A stretch of DNA of 64,000 nucleotides, from NCBI RefSeq assembly GCF_019977295.1, contig NZ_AP024651.1, forward strand, positions 3,658,001-3,722,000. Reading direction: 5' to 3'. This document shows, in pieces, positions 1 to 8,253 of the stretch. The translations under genes were made by a program, and so were the position numbers. The stretch's first letter is position 1. Every line of letters starts with the position of its first letter. The notes below the pieces were generated by a model, which saw nothing but the letters and a program-made list of their open reading frames with translations, searched no databases and was not told where the DNA came from. Source of the DNA: Arthrobacter sp. StoSoilB20. Lineage in GTDB: Bacteria > Actinomycetota > Actinomycetes > Actinomycetales > Micrococcaceae.

Positions 1-565
1 CCGATGCCGGCATCGCGAGGCCGTCCTGCACCCGGTCTTCAATATAGGTCGCAGGAACCGTGTGCAGGAGCCGATACCAGGACAACGATTCCCGGACCCA
101 TTCCTCTGAAATCGGATCAGCCAAGGATTCCACTTCTGCGGCGAACGGCGGCTTCCCTTGCAGGCTCAACGGTGACCCCACCAGAGTCAGCGAAGCCACC
201 AACGCCGGGTGCATCACCGCTAGTTGTTGGGCAACATATCCCCCGCTGGAAGAACCCAGCACGTGGGCACGGATAAGACCCAAGGCATCGGACAGAGCCA
301 GAATGTCTTTGGACACTTCAATCAGCGAGTATCCGCCCGGAGGCTTCTCGGCAAGACCGTGCCCACGAAGATCCGGGGCCACAACAACGACCACATCCGG
401 AAGCGCGGCAATCAGCCGCTCAAAACTCCGCCAGGACTCACCCCACGCGTGCAACAGCAGCAAAGGTATGCCGCCGTCGTCGACTGTTTGTTCAAGGCGG
501 CCTCGCACGAAACAGGGGACGCTGATACCCGTGCTGAGTTTGACAGTCCTGACTTCAGACTCCAT
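1..565 (-). CDS. alpha/beta hydrolase, C-terminus cut by window edge
   Basis: Reading the minus strand from the ATG at 565 gives an open frame of about 188 codons that runs off the left edge. It has an alpha/beta-hydrolase N-terminal half: a LLLLHAWGES oxyanion-type loop, APDLRGHG after beta-4, and the nucleophile elbow VLGSSSGGYV (G-x-S-x-G), whose middle Ser is the expected nucleophile. The catalytic His would lie beyond the edge. The family covers esterases, haloperoxidase-like enzymes and dehalogenases, so the substrate cannot be assigned. No signal peptide is visible, so a cytosolic enzyme is inferred. It points away from the secreted-protein gene at 1089. Confidence 0.85.
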   Translation of the reverse strand, partial: MESEVRTVKLSTGISVPCFVRGRLEQTVDDGGIPLLLLHAWGESWRSFERLIAALPDVVVVVAPDLRGHGLAEKPPGGYSLIEVSKDILALSDALGLIRAHVLGSSSGGYVAQQLAVMHPALVASLTLVGSPLSLQGKPPFAAEVESLADPISEEWVRESLSWYRLLHTVPATYIEDRVQDGLAMPAS

Positions 566-1088
566 GGGGCCAGCGTACGCTCAACGTTCCTCTTGGACGA
601 AGGCAGGAGAGCACTCGGGAAATCACCAGCTTCTGAAGCTATGGTTGGAATGTCCCGCCTGGTCCCCCATCAGGCGGGACACTTGCGTTCCAGCCAACTG
701 GCCCGTCATAGGTAAGGCCCCGCCGTGTGCCCATCGTCGGGGTTCGTATCATGTGAGACCCTGCGCGAAAGCGTAGTTCCTGGAAGCTGCGGGCACAGAG
801 CAGCGCAGACATAGCCCTCAAATTCGTTGGTTCTTCGCATGCCGGTACGAATAAAGTCAACTCAACTGATTGCCTCTTTTTAGTATCGAACCGAAGCTAC
901 TCCCAGCGATGTAGATTCTCGGACCGGATGTTGCAACGGGCACGCCGGAAGTGGGACCAGTGAGAGAATCAGACAAATCTCTACTCGAATTGGTCGATCT
1001 TATTGTTTGGGACTGTTTCTGCGCTGTACGGTGAGCACAATCGTAGGCACCCTTACGAGATCGTGTACGACATTCTGGGGAGTAATGC
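566..1088. other. intergenic region without a convincing gene
   Basis: This stretch separates two divergent genes. It contains one strong inverted repeat (651-681) and, just before 1089, a GGGGAG ribosome binding site. Open frames here look like chance frames, and no RNA gene fold was found. It probably holds the promoters of the two flanking genes, but I cannot place them. Confidence 0.5.
651..681. repeat. 11-bp perfect inverted repeat
   Basis: TGTCCCGCCTG at 651-661 is repeated as its exact reverse complement at 671-681, with a 9-base spacer. No T-run follows on either strand, so it is a poor intrinsic terminator. It lies about 90 bp upstream of the hydrolase start and may be an operator or an RNA hairpin. 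Function unknown. Confidence 0.6.
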
Positions 1089-2351
1089 ATGAAACATTGG
1101 CGGGTTCCACTGATCGGCGCACTAGCGGTTGCCCTGGCCGGGTCGGTTACACCGGCTTTTGCGGCCACCACACCCGCGCAGGTTACTACCGGTTTCTCCG
1201 GTTCTGCGTACGGTTCTTACATTTTCAACACCGATAAGACCTTAACCTCTGGTCCCACAGCCAGCTCAAGCCTTAGTTGCACCGGCGCCACAGGGAAAAC
1301 CTCATCGAACACGGCTGCAGCGTTGACGGTGGCAGCCGTCGGCAACGTTGGAGCGGCAACAACTAGTGTCAAAACCCTACTCACGACCACGGGTAAACGG
1401 ATCGAAAGCAAATCAACGATAAACGGCACTAACCTGCTCGGTGGCCTCGTTACAGCGGGCGCCATAGTATCCGAAAGCTCCGCCGATAAAAACACTGCCG
1501 GAGTGTTCTCCGGTGCCAATAAGACGACGATTGCTGATTTGAAGATTCTAGGTGTCGCAGTGGGAGCCAACCCCGGCGCCAACACAGTACTAGACCTCTC
1601 AGTGCCTCTAGTCGGTTCAGTTGGCAAGGTTACCTTGAACGGGCAGGAGAAGCGTCTCGTCAACGGGGTTTACCGGGTTGCGACCACTGCTCTCCGCGTC
1701 GAAGTACTGAAAGCCGGCTTGCCTGGACTCAAGGTCGGAACAGACATCCGCCTTGGAGTTAGCATCGCCGACCTCACCCCCTCTCAGATTGGCTATCTGG
1801 CGGGTTCGGGGTTTAGCACCAGAGCCAATCTGGCCAGTGGCTTGCTAAATTCCGGACCAACAGCGGTGGCCTACGTCAGGTGCGGTGGCGGGTCCACATC
1901 CGCAAACGTGGCTGGTGTGAACATTCCGGGTCTTGTCACCACTGGAGCCGCGTCAACCAAGACAATCGGCGTCCTGACACCACAGCCTAAAGTTACCGTT
2001 ACCAACTCCCTTGCAGGCCTGAACGTGCTCAATGGACTAATCCAGGCCGACGCCATTAAGGCGGAAACGTCGGCGACTCGGGCTGCAGGCGCGTCCACGG
2101 CCACTCTGACCGACACATCCACATTCACCAACCTCAGGATAGTGGGGCTTCCGGCTATAAATGCCTCGGTTCCTCCAAACACCGTGGTGCAGGTGGCAGG
2201 TCTCGGTCAGGTGACTCTGCACAAGGTGAGTAAATCGTCCACCGGCATCGTCGTGACGATGATTGATGTGGTACTAAGCCAACCCATAGGTGCACTGCCT
2301 ACCGGATCCAAAATCCAAATCGGATATTCCTACACCGCAATCGTGCAATAA
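1089..2351 (+). CDS. secreted choice-of-anchor P-like protein
   Basis: A 420-residue exported protein. The N-terminus (MKHWRVPLIGALAVALAG, then ...PAFA|ATTPA) is a clear Sec signal peptide. The mature part is rich in Ala, Val, Thr and Ser and has two related halves. One carries LLGGLVTAGAIVSESSA and the other VLNGLIQADAIKAETSAT. Each is followed by a segment of the type LRIVGLPAINASVPPNTVV and then G.VTL, which is the pattern of the choice-of-anchor P family. No LPXTG motif or C-terminal membrane helix is seen, so it is probably released or loosely bound to the cell surface. The ATG at 1089 has GGGGAG just upstream. Use of CTA, TTA and ATA codons is higher than in neighbouring genes, which hints at a different history. 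Function unknown. Confidence 0.75.
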   Translation: MKHWRVPLIGALAVALAGSVTPAFAATTPAQVTTGFSGSAYGSYIFNTDKTLTSGPTASSSLSCTGATGKTSSNTAAALTVAAVGNVGAATTSVKTLLTTTGKRIESKSTINGTNLLGGLVTAGAIVSESSADKNTAGVFSGANKTTIADLKILGVAVGANPGANTVLDLSVPLVGSVGKVTLNGQEKRLVNGVYRVATTALRVEVLKAGLPGLKVGTDIRLGVSIADLTPSQIGYLAGSGFSTRANLASGLLNSGPTAVAYVRCGGGSTSANVAGVNIPGLVTTGAASTKTIGVLTPQPKVTVTNSLAGLNVLNGLIQADAIKAETSATRAAGASTATLTDTSTFTNLRIVGLPAINASVPPNTVVQVAGLGQVTLHKVSKSSTGIVVTMIDVVLSQPIGALPTGSKIQIGYSYTAIVQ

Positions 2352-2700
2352 GGACAGACAAATATCCTGCAGTTTAAGGCTTACTAACAACCGAGGACGG
2401 TCCGGTACCCCGTGGGTGCTGGACCGTCCACTTGGTTAAATCCGCCGGATATCCAACGAGGCATTAGGGAAGACCGTTCCCGGTAACCAGGCGGAAGCAA
2501 TGCGGCGGCCCACGCTACTAAATGGCACCAATACGCAGTTGCTTCATCGCCAAAGCCCAAATTGGCCCATCGCGCCGTCCTCAGACGCCAAGCTTGGGGC
2601 CACTGCTGCCCTTATGCAGCGGCCGAACACTTCCTCTAGAGGCTTGGCTGCTGATGCCAGCCAGGCCGCCGTCGAAATTTGCTGCTGAGCCGGGCGGCCG
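2352..2700. other. intergenic region between convergent genes
   Basis: Apart from the hairpin at 2395-2429 I see no supported gene. Short frames on both strands lack ribosome binding sites and recognisable motifs. A minus-strand stretch near 2530-2570 reads plausibly as a protein tail but is broken by stops, so a decayed gene is possible but not demonstrable. Confidence 0.4.
2395..2429 (+). terminator. possible terminator after the secreted protein
   Basis: GGACGGTCC (2395-2403) pairs perfectly with GGACCGTCC (2421-2429). A further ACCC/GGGT pairing inside the loop can extend the stem. It starts 44 bp after the stop at 2351. There is no T-run, so it may act only weakly or as an mRNA 3' end. 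Confidence 0.4.
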
Positions 2701-3129
2701 TCATGACTTGTCGCGGCGGGGAACCGGCTGCGGCGGGACGGCAGGGTCCGACGTCGGTATGCAGAACCTCAGCCCGTCGCCCCAAAATCCGTCGTTAATG
2801 CAGTGCAGGGGCACGTGTTTGTCGCCGATACGAAGCGTCGGATTGCGCAAGCGTTTTGAGGAGCTAAAAGTCAGTTCGACTGCACCGTCGGGTGAGGCGC
2901 AGCTGTAGGCCGCGTTCCACGGGCTCAGATCTTCGCAGGCATAGAGTTCCCGCGATACGCCGTCCCGGTCCACGTACTCCCAGGTCTTGTCCGACTTCTC
3001 ACCGACCTGAATGACAGAGTTCGGAACGGACCGTGCGTAGTCCCGCGTAAAAGGCCGCTCATCGCAACCCGCTGCTGTTAGTGTCAGCAACGCAAGCAGC
3101 GCAAACCCTGCTTTAAATCCCCTACGCAT
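2701..3129 (-). CDS. small putative lipoprotein
   Basis: 142 residues. The ATG at 3129 is preceded by GGGGGAGGG and opens MRRGFKAGFALLALLTLTAAGC, a lipoprotein signal with the lipobox TAAGC; the Cys is about residue 22. A longer frame upstream lacks a ribosome binding site and the signal. The mature part contains pairs of Cys (YACEDLSPW, YSCASPDG, HCINDGF, FCIP), suggesting disulfides outside the membrane. It lies in a minus-strand group of four small envelope genes (2701-4686). No family recognised. Confidence 0.7.
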   Translation of the reverse strand: MRRGFKAGFALLALLTLTAAGCDERPFTRDYARSVPNSVIQVGEKSDKTWEYVDRDGVSRELYACEDLSPWNAAYSCASPDGAVELTFSSSKRLRNPTLRIGDKHVPLHCINDGFWGDGLRFCIPTSDPAVPPQPVPRRDKS

Positions 3130-3163
3130 TCTTAAGGCCCTCCCCCTAGTCACTGTGCGCGAA

Positions 3164-3574
3164 CTAAATGTCTGCCCGGCCCGATGGAGTTGGTTCGGGA
3201 GAACCGCGCAGCTTACGGAGTTGCTTGGCCCGATATTCGGCGATGGACAACCTGACCGCATAAATGGAAAGTCCACCGCCCAGAGCGGTCAGGAACAGCG
3301 CACCCCACATGGGGCCCAGCCCTTGTCCCAGCGGAGCCAGCAACAGCACTACTGAGAAGACGGTGAGTATGCCGGCAAACACCGCGAGAACGGCCATACC
3401 CCACCACGTGCCCACCTGGGCTTGGCCGCTGCCGGGCGTGAAGCCGATCTCGTCGGCCGGATAGCTGTGCAGCCCGCCCGTGCGGGTGTTGCGGAGGACC
3501 CGCTTCTCCCCTGCTGCCACCGCCGCCTGGTGCTCGGCATACACAGCATCGCGATGATCCCGGTCCGAAGTCAT
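3164..3574 (-). CDS. small membrane protein, two transmembrane segments
   Basis: 136 residues from the ATG at 3574, chosen for the upstream GAAGGA and because coding character begins there (MTSDRDHRDAVYAEHQ). A charged cytosolic N-terminal half is followed by two hydrophobic helices (MAVLAVFAGILTVFSVVLLL and MWGALFLTALGGGLSIYAV) and a basic tail (EYRAKQLRKLRG). The positive tail suggests both ends are inside. It lies between the lipoprotein at 2701 and the membrane protein at 3610 and is probably co-transcribed. No family recognised. Confidence 0.65.
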   Translation of the reverse strand: MTSDRDHRDAVYAEHQAAVAAGEKRVLRNTRTGGLHSYPADEIGFTPGSGQAQVGTWWGMAVLAVFAGILTVFSVVLLLAPLGQGLGPMWGALFLTALGGGLSIYAVRLSIAEYRAKQLRKLRGSPEPTPSGRADI

Positions 3575-3609
3575 GATCCGTCTGTCCTTCAATGTCAGTT
3601 GTCCTGTCT

Positions 3610-4035
3610 TCACCACATGCTGGTGTTGGCCGTGATGAGCCCGATCAGCGCCAACAGAGGAACTGCAGCAACAATGGGGCCGGCAACCAGTATCCACGTC
3701 GTCCCCGGATACCGACGATATTGTCTCCCGCGCAGCTTGGTAACCCAGAGAGCAGCGTAGATGGCACTGGCGATCACGTAAGGGATCGTCAGCAGGAGCG
3801 TTCCCAGGCCCAGCCAAACAATTGCCTGAAGGGCGCTTCGCCCGCCTTCGCTGTACATGTCGAAAGATCCGGAGGTCGCCGTAGTTACGAGAAGCATAGT
3901 CATCAACAGCAGAAGCCCGGCGCAGAACAGCAGGACTTTGCGGAACGTCGTGGCCCATGCCGGCAGCGGCGCAACCTGGACCTGCCCCGGCTGAAACGGG
4001 AAATAGTTTGGAGGGTAAGGATTCTGAGGCTCCAT
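3610..4035 (-). CDS. small integral membrane protein
   Basis: 141 residues beginning MEPQNPYPPNYFPFQPGQ, a Pro/Tyr/Gln-rich cytosolic N-terminus of the kind often seen on actinobacterial envelope proteins. It has three to four hydrophobic segments (VLLFCAGLLLLMTMLLV, IVWLGLGTLLLTIPYVIA, ILVAGPIVAAVPLLALIGL). It sits between two putative lipoproteins and a second membrane protein, suggesting one envelope-related unit. Function unknown. Confidence 0.65.
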   Translation of the reverse strand: MEPQNPYPPNYFPFQPGQVQVAPLPAWATTFRKVLLFCAGLLLLMTMLLVTTATSGSFDMYSEGGRSALQAIVWLGLGTLLLTIPYVIASAIYAALWVTKLRGRQYRRYPGTTWILVAGPIVAAVPLLALIGLITANTSMW

Positions 4036-4080
4036 GGGGCTCTCTTCCTGATGAGCTTCTGGCGGCGGGACGGTGAGGGG

Positions 4081-4686
4081 CTAGACGGGGTGAACGTGCA
4101 CAATGATCACTTGCAGGCCCTTCGCGCCGTCGTACCGGAGGTCGTACTGGACACGGAGGCCGGTTGCAGTGCCCGCCGACAATGAAAAGTCGCCTTCTTC
4201 ATCCGTCCGCTGGGACATTGATTCGATCCAGCCTTCTGCTGACTCGCCGGGAATCCCGTAGCGGGCCACCCCGTCACGAATCAGGGTTGTGAAGTCCTCG
4301 AATGATTTTGCGGTGAGGAAGAACGTGACCTCCCGGAAGTCCGGTCCGTTATTCATCCCGTTGAGCCGGAGACGATCAGTTTTAGCGCTGATCAGACCTG
4401 AGGGTGCTTGGATCGTCAGCTCCATGGCGCCCTCTTTAATGAGGACATCCGGAGCCTGGCTGCTTCCGTCCTCGAGCCCGACACTCTCTTTGGTCAGCTT
4501 CCCGGAGGACATGTCCAAGCGTGCCGACTTCGATATTTTGATGTCGTCAATTCCCGCCGGATCAAGATGCGAAAACGCCGTGGCTGAGTGTGTCGGTGAC
4601 CCTGTTGAGGCAGGGCCTGGCACAGTTACCCTGCAGCCAGTCAACACAAGCAGCATGAGCAGGAAAAAGCCTGTCAAGGCCTTCAT
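4081..4686 (-). CDS. putative lipoprotein, 201 residues
   Basis: The N-terminus MKALTGFFLLMLLVLTGC ends in a lipobox (VLTGC, Cys about 18), followed by a Ser/Thr/Pro-rich linker, so the mature protein should be anchored to the outer face of the membrane. The rest is a soluble alpha/beta-looking domain of about 150 residues (EVTFFLTAKSFEDF, GLRVQYDLRYDG) with no motif I recognise. It is the first gene of the minus-strand group 4686-2701 and is probably its promoter-proximal member. Confidence 0.7.
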   Translation of the reverse strand: MKALTGFFLLMLLVLTGCRVTVPGPASTGSPTHSATAFSHLDPAGIDDIKISKSARLDMSSGKLTKESVGLEDGSSQAPDVLIKEGAMELTIQAPSGLISAKTDRLRLNGMNNGPDFREVTFFLTAKSFEDFTTLIRDGVARYGIPGESAEGWIESMSQRTDEEGDFSLSAGTATGLRVQYDLRYDGAKGLQVIIVHVHPV

Positions 4687-4792
4687 GCAGGTCCCCCAAG
4701 AGTTTGTGCGGTCACTTTAGTAAATCACCCGTCGGGGTGGACAGTGAACTCCGCTCGAAGGCGGCAGCTCCCAACAGCATCACCGGGAATGA

Positions 4793-6028
4793 CTAAACGT
4801 GGCTCTTACTGAATACCAAGGACACGTTTTGGCCGCCAAAGCCAAAGGAATTGGAGAGAGCCGCGCTTTGTGTGCCGTATCGCGGTGAAACGGCAATATC
4901 CAGGCCGATCTGCGGGTCAACGTTGCCTTGGTGGAGGTTACGGGTGGGCGGGATAACATCTTCCGCAATGCTTTTGATGGTCAGGATGGCTTCAACTGCT
5001 CCTGCGGCGCCAAAGAGGTGACCCAAAGACGCTTTTGGCGCCGTCACACAGGCCGCATCACCGAAGACTGTCTTGATGGCTTTTGCTTCTGCGAGATCAC
5101 CCACAGGTGTTCCCGTTGCATGTGCGTTGATGTGCCCAATGTCTGCTGCATCCAAGCCTGCATTGTCCAGGGCCTTGCGGATGGCCGTGACTTGGCCCGC
5201 TCCATCTTCCGCAGGCGAAGTCATATGGAAGGCGTCGGAGGCAATGCCGACTCCGCGGAGGACAGCGTGGACTTTGGCGCCCCGGGCCCAGGCATGTTCA
5301 GCGCTTTCAAGAACGAGAATGCCGGCCCCTTCGCCGAGGACGAAACCGTCGCGGTCGGCTGCGAACGGACGCGAGGCGGAGCCCGTGTCCGCGGTACGCG
5401 TTGACATCGCCTGCGTCTGAAGAAAGGCCGCGACCGTTATTGGCGTGATGGCAGCCTCGGTTCCGCCCGCTATGACCACGTCGGCTTCACCCGAGCGGAT
5501 CAGCCGGGCGGCCTGGACCAACGCTTCGGCGCCGGAGGAACATGCGGAGACGGGAGTGTAGGAACCCGCCCTGGCCCCATAGTGAATACTCAACGCCGCA
5601 GCCGGTCCATTGGGCATCAGCATTGGCACCGTCCGTGGTGAGACGCGACGCTGGCCACGGCTTTCAAGAATGTCGTCCTGCTGGAGCAAGGTGCCTATGC
5701 CTCCAACCCCGGTCCCCACAACCACCGCGAGCTTGGTGCCATCAACCGTGGGACTGCCGGCGTCCGCCCAAGCTTCGGCGGCTGCAACCATGGCGGCCTG
5801 CTGAACCCGATCCAGCCGCTTCGCCGCCACGGGCATCAATGAATTGGCCGGATCTTCCGCCATGGGCGCCGCGATCGAAACCGAGAGGCCGGAATCTTGC
5901 AGGAAGTCCAGGCTCACATCGCGGATACCGGAGCTTCCCGCGAGAAGCGACTCCCACGTTGTCCTGACGTTCCCGCCCAAGGGGGTAGAAGCCCCCAAGC
6001 CCGTGACTGCAATATCGGTTGCACGCAT
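4793..6028 (-). CDS. fabF: beta-ketoacyl-ACP synthase II (FabF-type)
   Basis: 411 residues from the ATG at 6028, preceded by GGAAGG; a longer frame upstream lacks support. It is a thiolase-fold condensing enzyme that elongates acyl-ACP with malonyl-ACP in fatty acid synthesis. The nucleophile is Cys163 in VSACSSGAEA, the first catalytic His is His303 in NAHATGTPVGD, and the second is His337 in ASLGHLFGAAG, where most FabF have TGH. It ends with the family motif NSFGFGGQN. Length fits FabF. It stands alone, not in a fab operon, and is divergent from a TetR regulator across 72 bp containing two operators, so it is probably a regulated, accessory condensing enzyme. Confidence 0.9.
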   Translation of the reverse strand: MRATDIAVTGLGASTPLGGNVRTTWESLLAGSSGIRDVSLDFLQDSGLSVSIAAPMAEDPANSLMPVAAKRLDRVQQAAMVAAAEAWADAGSPTVDGTKLAVVVGTGVGGIGTLLQQDDILESRGQRRVSPRTVPMLMPNGPAAALSIHYGARAGSYTPVSACSSGAEALVQAARLIRSGEADVVIAGGTEAAITPITVAAFLQTQAMSTRTADTGSASRPFAADRDGFVLGEGAGILVLESAEHAWARGAKVHAVLRGVGIASDAFHMTSPAEDGAGQVTAIRKALDNAGLDAADIGHINAHATGTPVGDLAEAKAIKTVFGDAACVTAPKASLGHLFGAAGAVEAILTIKSIAEDVIPPTRNLHQGNVDPQIGLDIAVSPRYGTQSAALSNSFGFGGQNVSLVFSKSHV

Positions 6029-6045
6029 GACAAACCTTCCACTCG

Positions 6046-6070
6046 TTATCTTGTATGTCATACAAGATAA
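6046..6070. promoter_or_regulatory. operator 1, 25-bp palindrome
   Basis: A perfect palindrome with 12-base arms (TTATCTTGTATG and its reverse complement) around a single central T. It lies 18 bp upstream of the ketosynthase start and 31 bp from the TetR start. This is the size and symmetry expected of a TetR dimer site, so the neighbouring regulator (6101) is the likely binder. Confidence 0.75.
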
Positions 6071-6078
6071 GCACTTAG

Positions 6079-6093
6079 TTGTATGAAGTACAA
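6079..6093. promoter_or_regulatory. operator 2, imperfect copy of operator 1
   Basis: TTGTATGAAGTACAA repeats the core of the 25-bp palindrome (TTGTATG-x-CATACAA) with a changed right arm, 28 bp further on and just before the TetR GTG. It is probably a weaker autoregulatory site. Confidence 0.6.
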
Positions 6094-6100
6094 TTTTTGA

Positions 6101-6712
6101 GTGGAAGACGCAGGCAAGAGAAGACGCCGCCCGCAAGGGCCATCGCAGGCCCGGGGCCATTCAACCCGGCAGCACATTTTGGACAGCGCCGTGAAGCTGT
6201 ACCTCTCCAGAGCCGACAGGGAAGTCAGTGTGGCTGCCATCGCAGCCGACGCCGGCGCTTTCCCCAACCAAGTGACCTACTACTTCGGCTCGAAGGACTC
6301 GCTGTTTATCCACGCCGCCTTCCTGGCCCTACTGCACGACGCCGAACGCGTTGAGGCGGTGGGTCTGTCAGTAGAAAGCCCGGCCTCGTTCCGCAGCGCC
6401 ATGGCCAGGACCGTACTGATACTGCCCTCCATGCCCCTCGTTGTGCGTGCGCTTGCGGTGGGAACATCGCGTCCGGACCTTTCCGCCGTCGTCGATCAGC
6501 ATTTGAACCTGCTCTTTCGACAGTCAGAGCGGTACCTGACCCGCCTGCTGAAGCAACGGAACTGGGAGCTCGAGCGCCCCCTGCCCGTTGAGACGAGGAC
6601 GTTCTGGAGTACAGCATTTGGTGCGACGCTCCTTTCGCAAGCAGGCGTCGCAGGAAGCGGCAATGATTTGGACCTGGCAGGAACGCTGACGGTACGAACC
6701 ATTGGGGACTGA
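6101..6712 (+). CDS. TetR/AcrR family transcriptional regulator
   Basis: 203 residues from a GTG. The N-terminus has a basic arm (GKRRRRPQGPS) and then a TetR helix-turn-helix (TRQHILDSAVKLYLSRADREVSVAAIAADAG-type, ending NQVTYYFGSKDSLF), where YYFGSKDSL is the characteristic TetR recognition/linker segment. The C-terminal ligand-binding domain is variable. It faces the ketosynthase gene, and the two palindromes between them suggest it represses both that gene and itself. The ligand may be an acyl-CoA or fatty acid, inferred from the neighbour only. No clear ribosome binding site precedes the GTG, so a leaderless mRNA is possible. Confidence 0.85.
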   Translation: MEDAGKRRRRPQGPSQARGHSTRQHILDSAVKLYLSRADREVSVAAIAADAGAFPNQVTYYFGSKDSLFIHAAFLALLHDAERVEAVGLSVESPASFRSAMARTVLILPSMPLVVRALAVGTSRPDLSAVVDQHLNLLFRQSERYLTRLLKQRNWELERPLPVETRTFWSTAFGATLLSQAGVAGSGNDLDLAGTLTVRTIGD

Positions 6713-6783
6713 GCCCGAGCGGACCCGGCACGGCATATTCCCGATTTAGTAAGGTTACTTAGCGTCCTGTACCATCTGTTCCC

Positions 6784-8154
6784 ATGAACAGCCCGGCGCA
6801 GTCCCAAACCTCAAAACTCAAGCAGTCGATCACTGGCCCGCTTCTCTTCCTCTTTATCCTCGGCGATGTCTTGGGCGCGGGCATTTACGCCCTGGTGGGG
6901 AAAGTCGCGGGCGAGGTAGGAGGTGCCGTGTGGATTCCCTTGGCGCTGGCGCTGTTCCTGGCCATGCTGACCGCCGCCTCCTACGCGGAGCTCGTGACCA
7001 AGTACCCGAAGGCCGGCGGCGCTGCCGTCTTTGCTGAACGGGCTTTCAAAGTGCCCCTGGTTTCATTCCTGGTGGGCTTTTCAATGCTGGCAGCCGGGGT
7101 GACCAGTGCAGCAGGGCTGAGCCTCGCGTTCGCCGGGGACTACCTGAAGCCCTTCCTGGACATACCCGCCACGCCCACGGCCCTGGTGTTTCTGTTGTTG
7201 ATCGCACTCCTGAATGCCCGCGGCGTCAAAGAATCCGTCAGGGCGAACGTGGTCATGACCGTCATTGAAGTATCGGGACTGGTTCTGGTCATAGTCCTGG
7301 TGGGCCTGATGTTCGGCCGGGGAGACGGTGATGTTTCCCGCGTTGTCGAGTTCAACCCTGCGGTGACCCCCGGGGCAGGAATCCTCGCCGCATCACTGCT
7401 GGCGTACTACTCGTTCGTGGGTTTTGAGACCTCTGCCAACGTTGCCGAAGAGGTCCGCGACGTCCACCGCGTCTACCCCAAAGCACTGTTCGGGGCATTG
7501 CTGACCGCCGGGGCCATCTACATCCTGATTGGCCTGGCTTCCTCCATAGCCCTGCCTGCCAGTGACTTGAACAGTTCCTCGGGCCCCTTGCTGCAGGTTG
7601 TCCAAGCCACAGGCTTTGGGGTGCCCGACTGGCTCTTCGGCCTGGTTGCACTCATCGCCGTCGCCAACGGTGCGCTCCTGACCATGATCATGGCCAGTCG
7701 TCTGGCTTTTGGCATGGCGGAACAATCACTGCTGCCGGCAGGATTGGGGCGGGTCCTCCCCCAGCGGCGCACGCCCTGGGTTGCCATCGCTGTCACCACA
7801 CTGGCAGCAATGGCTTTGACCGCCACCGGAGACCTCGGCTCACTCGCCGAAACCGTGGTCCTGCTGCTCTTGTTCGTGTTCATCAGCACCAACGTCGCCG
7901 TCCTGGTCCTGCGCAAAGACAGGGTCGAACACAAGCATTTCCGCGTGCCGGTGGTCATTCCTTGGCTGGCTTTGGCTTCGTGTGTCCTCCTGCTGTTCCA
8001 GCAAGGCCCGGAAATCTGGTTGCGTGCAGCCATCCTCCTGGCGATCGGGCTCGTCCTCTTTTTCGTGACGCGCTGGACCCAGGCGCGCAAGCGGACCGGG
8101 AAGCTTGCGGCGAACCGGCACCCCGAGGCAGCGAAGGAATCCCTGGAGTCCTAG
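6784..8154 (+). CDS. APC-family amino acid permease
   Basis: 456 residues with about 12 hydrophobic helices. The first helix region reads GPLLFLFILGDVLGAGIYALVGKVAGEVGG, containing the APC motif G-x-G-I-[YF] for substrate backbone binding. Further family segments are YAELVTKYPKAGGAAVFAERAF and FVGFETSANVAEEVRDVHRVYPKAL (the FxGFE motif). It is a secondary transporter for an amino acid or polyamine across the cytoplasmic membrane. The substrate cannot be told from sequence. It is monocistronic or ends before a small palindrome at 8168-8179. Confidence 0.85.
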   Translation: MNSPAQSQTSKLKQSITGPLLFLFILGDVLGAGIYALVGKVAGEVGGAVWIPLALALFLAMLTAASYAELVTKYPKAGGAAVFAERAFKVPLVSFLVGFSMLAAGVTSAAGLSLAFAGDYLKPFLDIPATPTALVFLLLIALLNARGVKESVRANVVMTVIEVSGLVLVIVLVGLMFGRGDGDVSRVVEFNPAVTPGAGILAASLLAYYSFVGFETSANVAEEVRDVHRVYPKALFGALLTAGAIYILIGLASSIALPASDLNSSSGPLLQVVQATGFGVPDWLFGLVALIAVANGALLTMIMASRLAFGMAEQSLLPAGLGRVLPQRRTPWVAIAVTTLAAMALTATGDLGSLAETVVLLLLFVFISTNVAVLVLRKDRVEHKHFRVPVVIPWLALASCVLLLFQQGPEIWLRAAILLAIGLVLFFVTRWTQARKRTGKLAANRHPEAAKESLES

Positions 8155-8253
8155 AAGCCTCCGGTGAACCCTCGAGGGTCCATCGACTACCCTGATCCAG
8201 AAGCCGAACCTGAAGAGGCGGAAACCAGCGAAACATAAACATCGAGGAGCTCC

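Noticed and set aside
720..790. Possible tRNA, because of a GGGGTTCGTATC stretch resembling a T-arm
   Set aside because: The T-stem does not pair with the following bases and no acceptor or anticodon stem could be built.
2440..2700. Possible small gene or decayed gene on either strand
   Set aside because: Frames are interrupted or have no ribosome binding site and no recognisable motif; cannot be supported.
8168..8179. 12-bp palindrome ACCCTCGAGGGT after the permease gene
   Set aside because: Too short and without loop or T-run to call a terminator; may be chance in GC-rich DNA.
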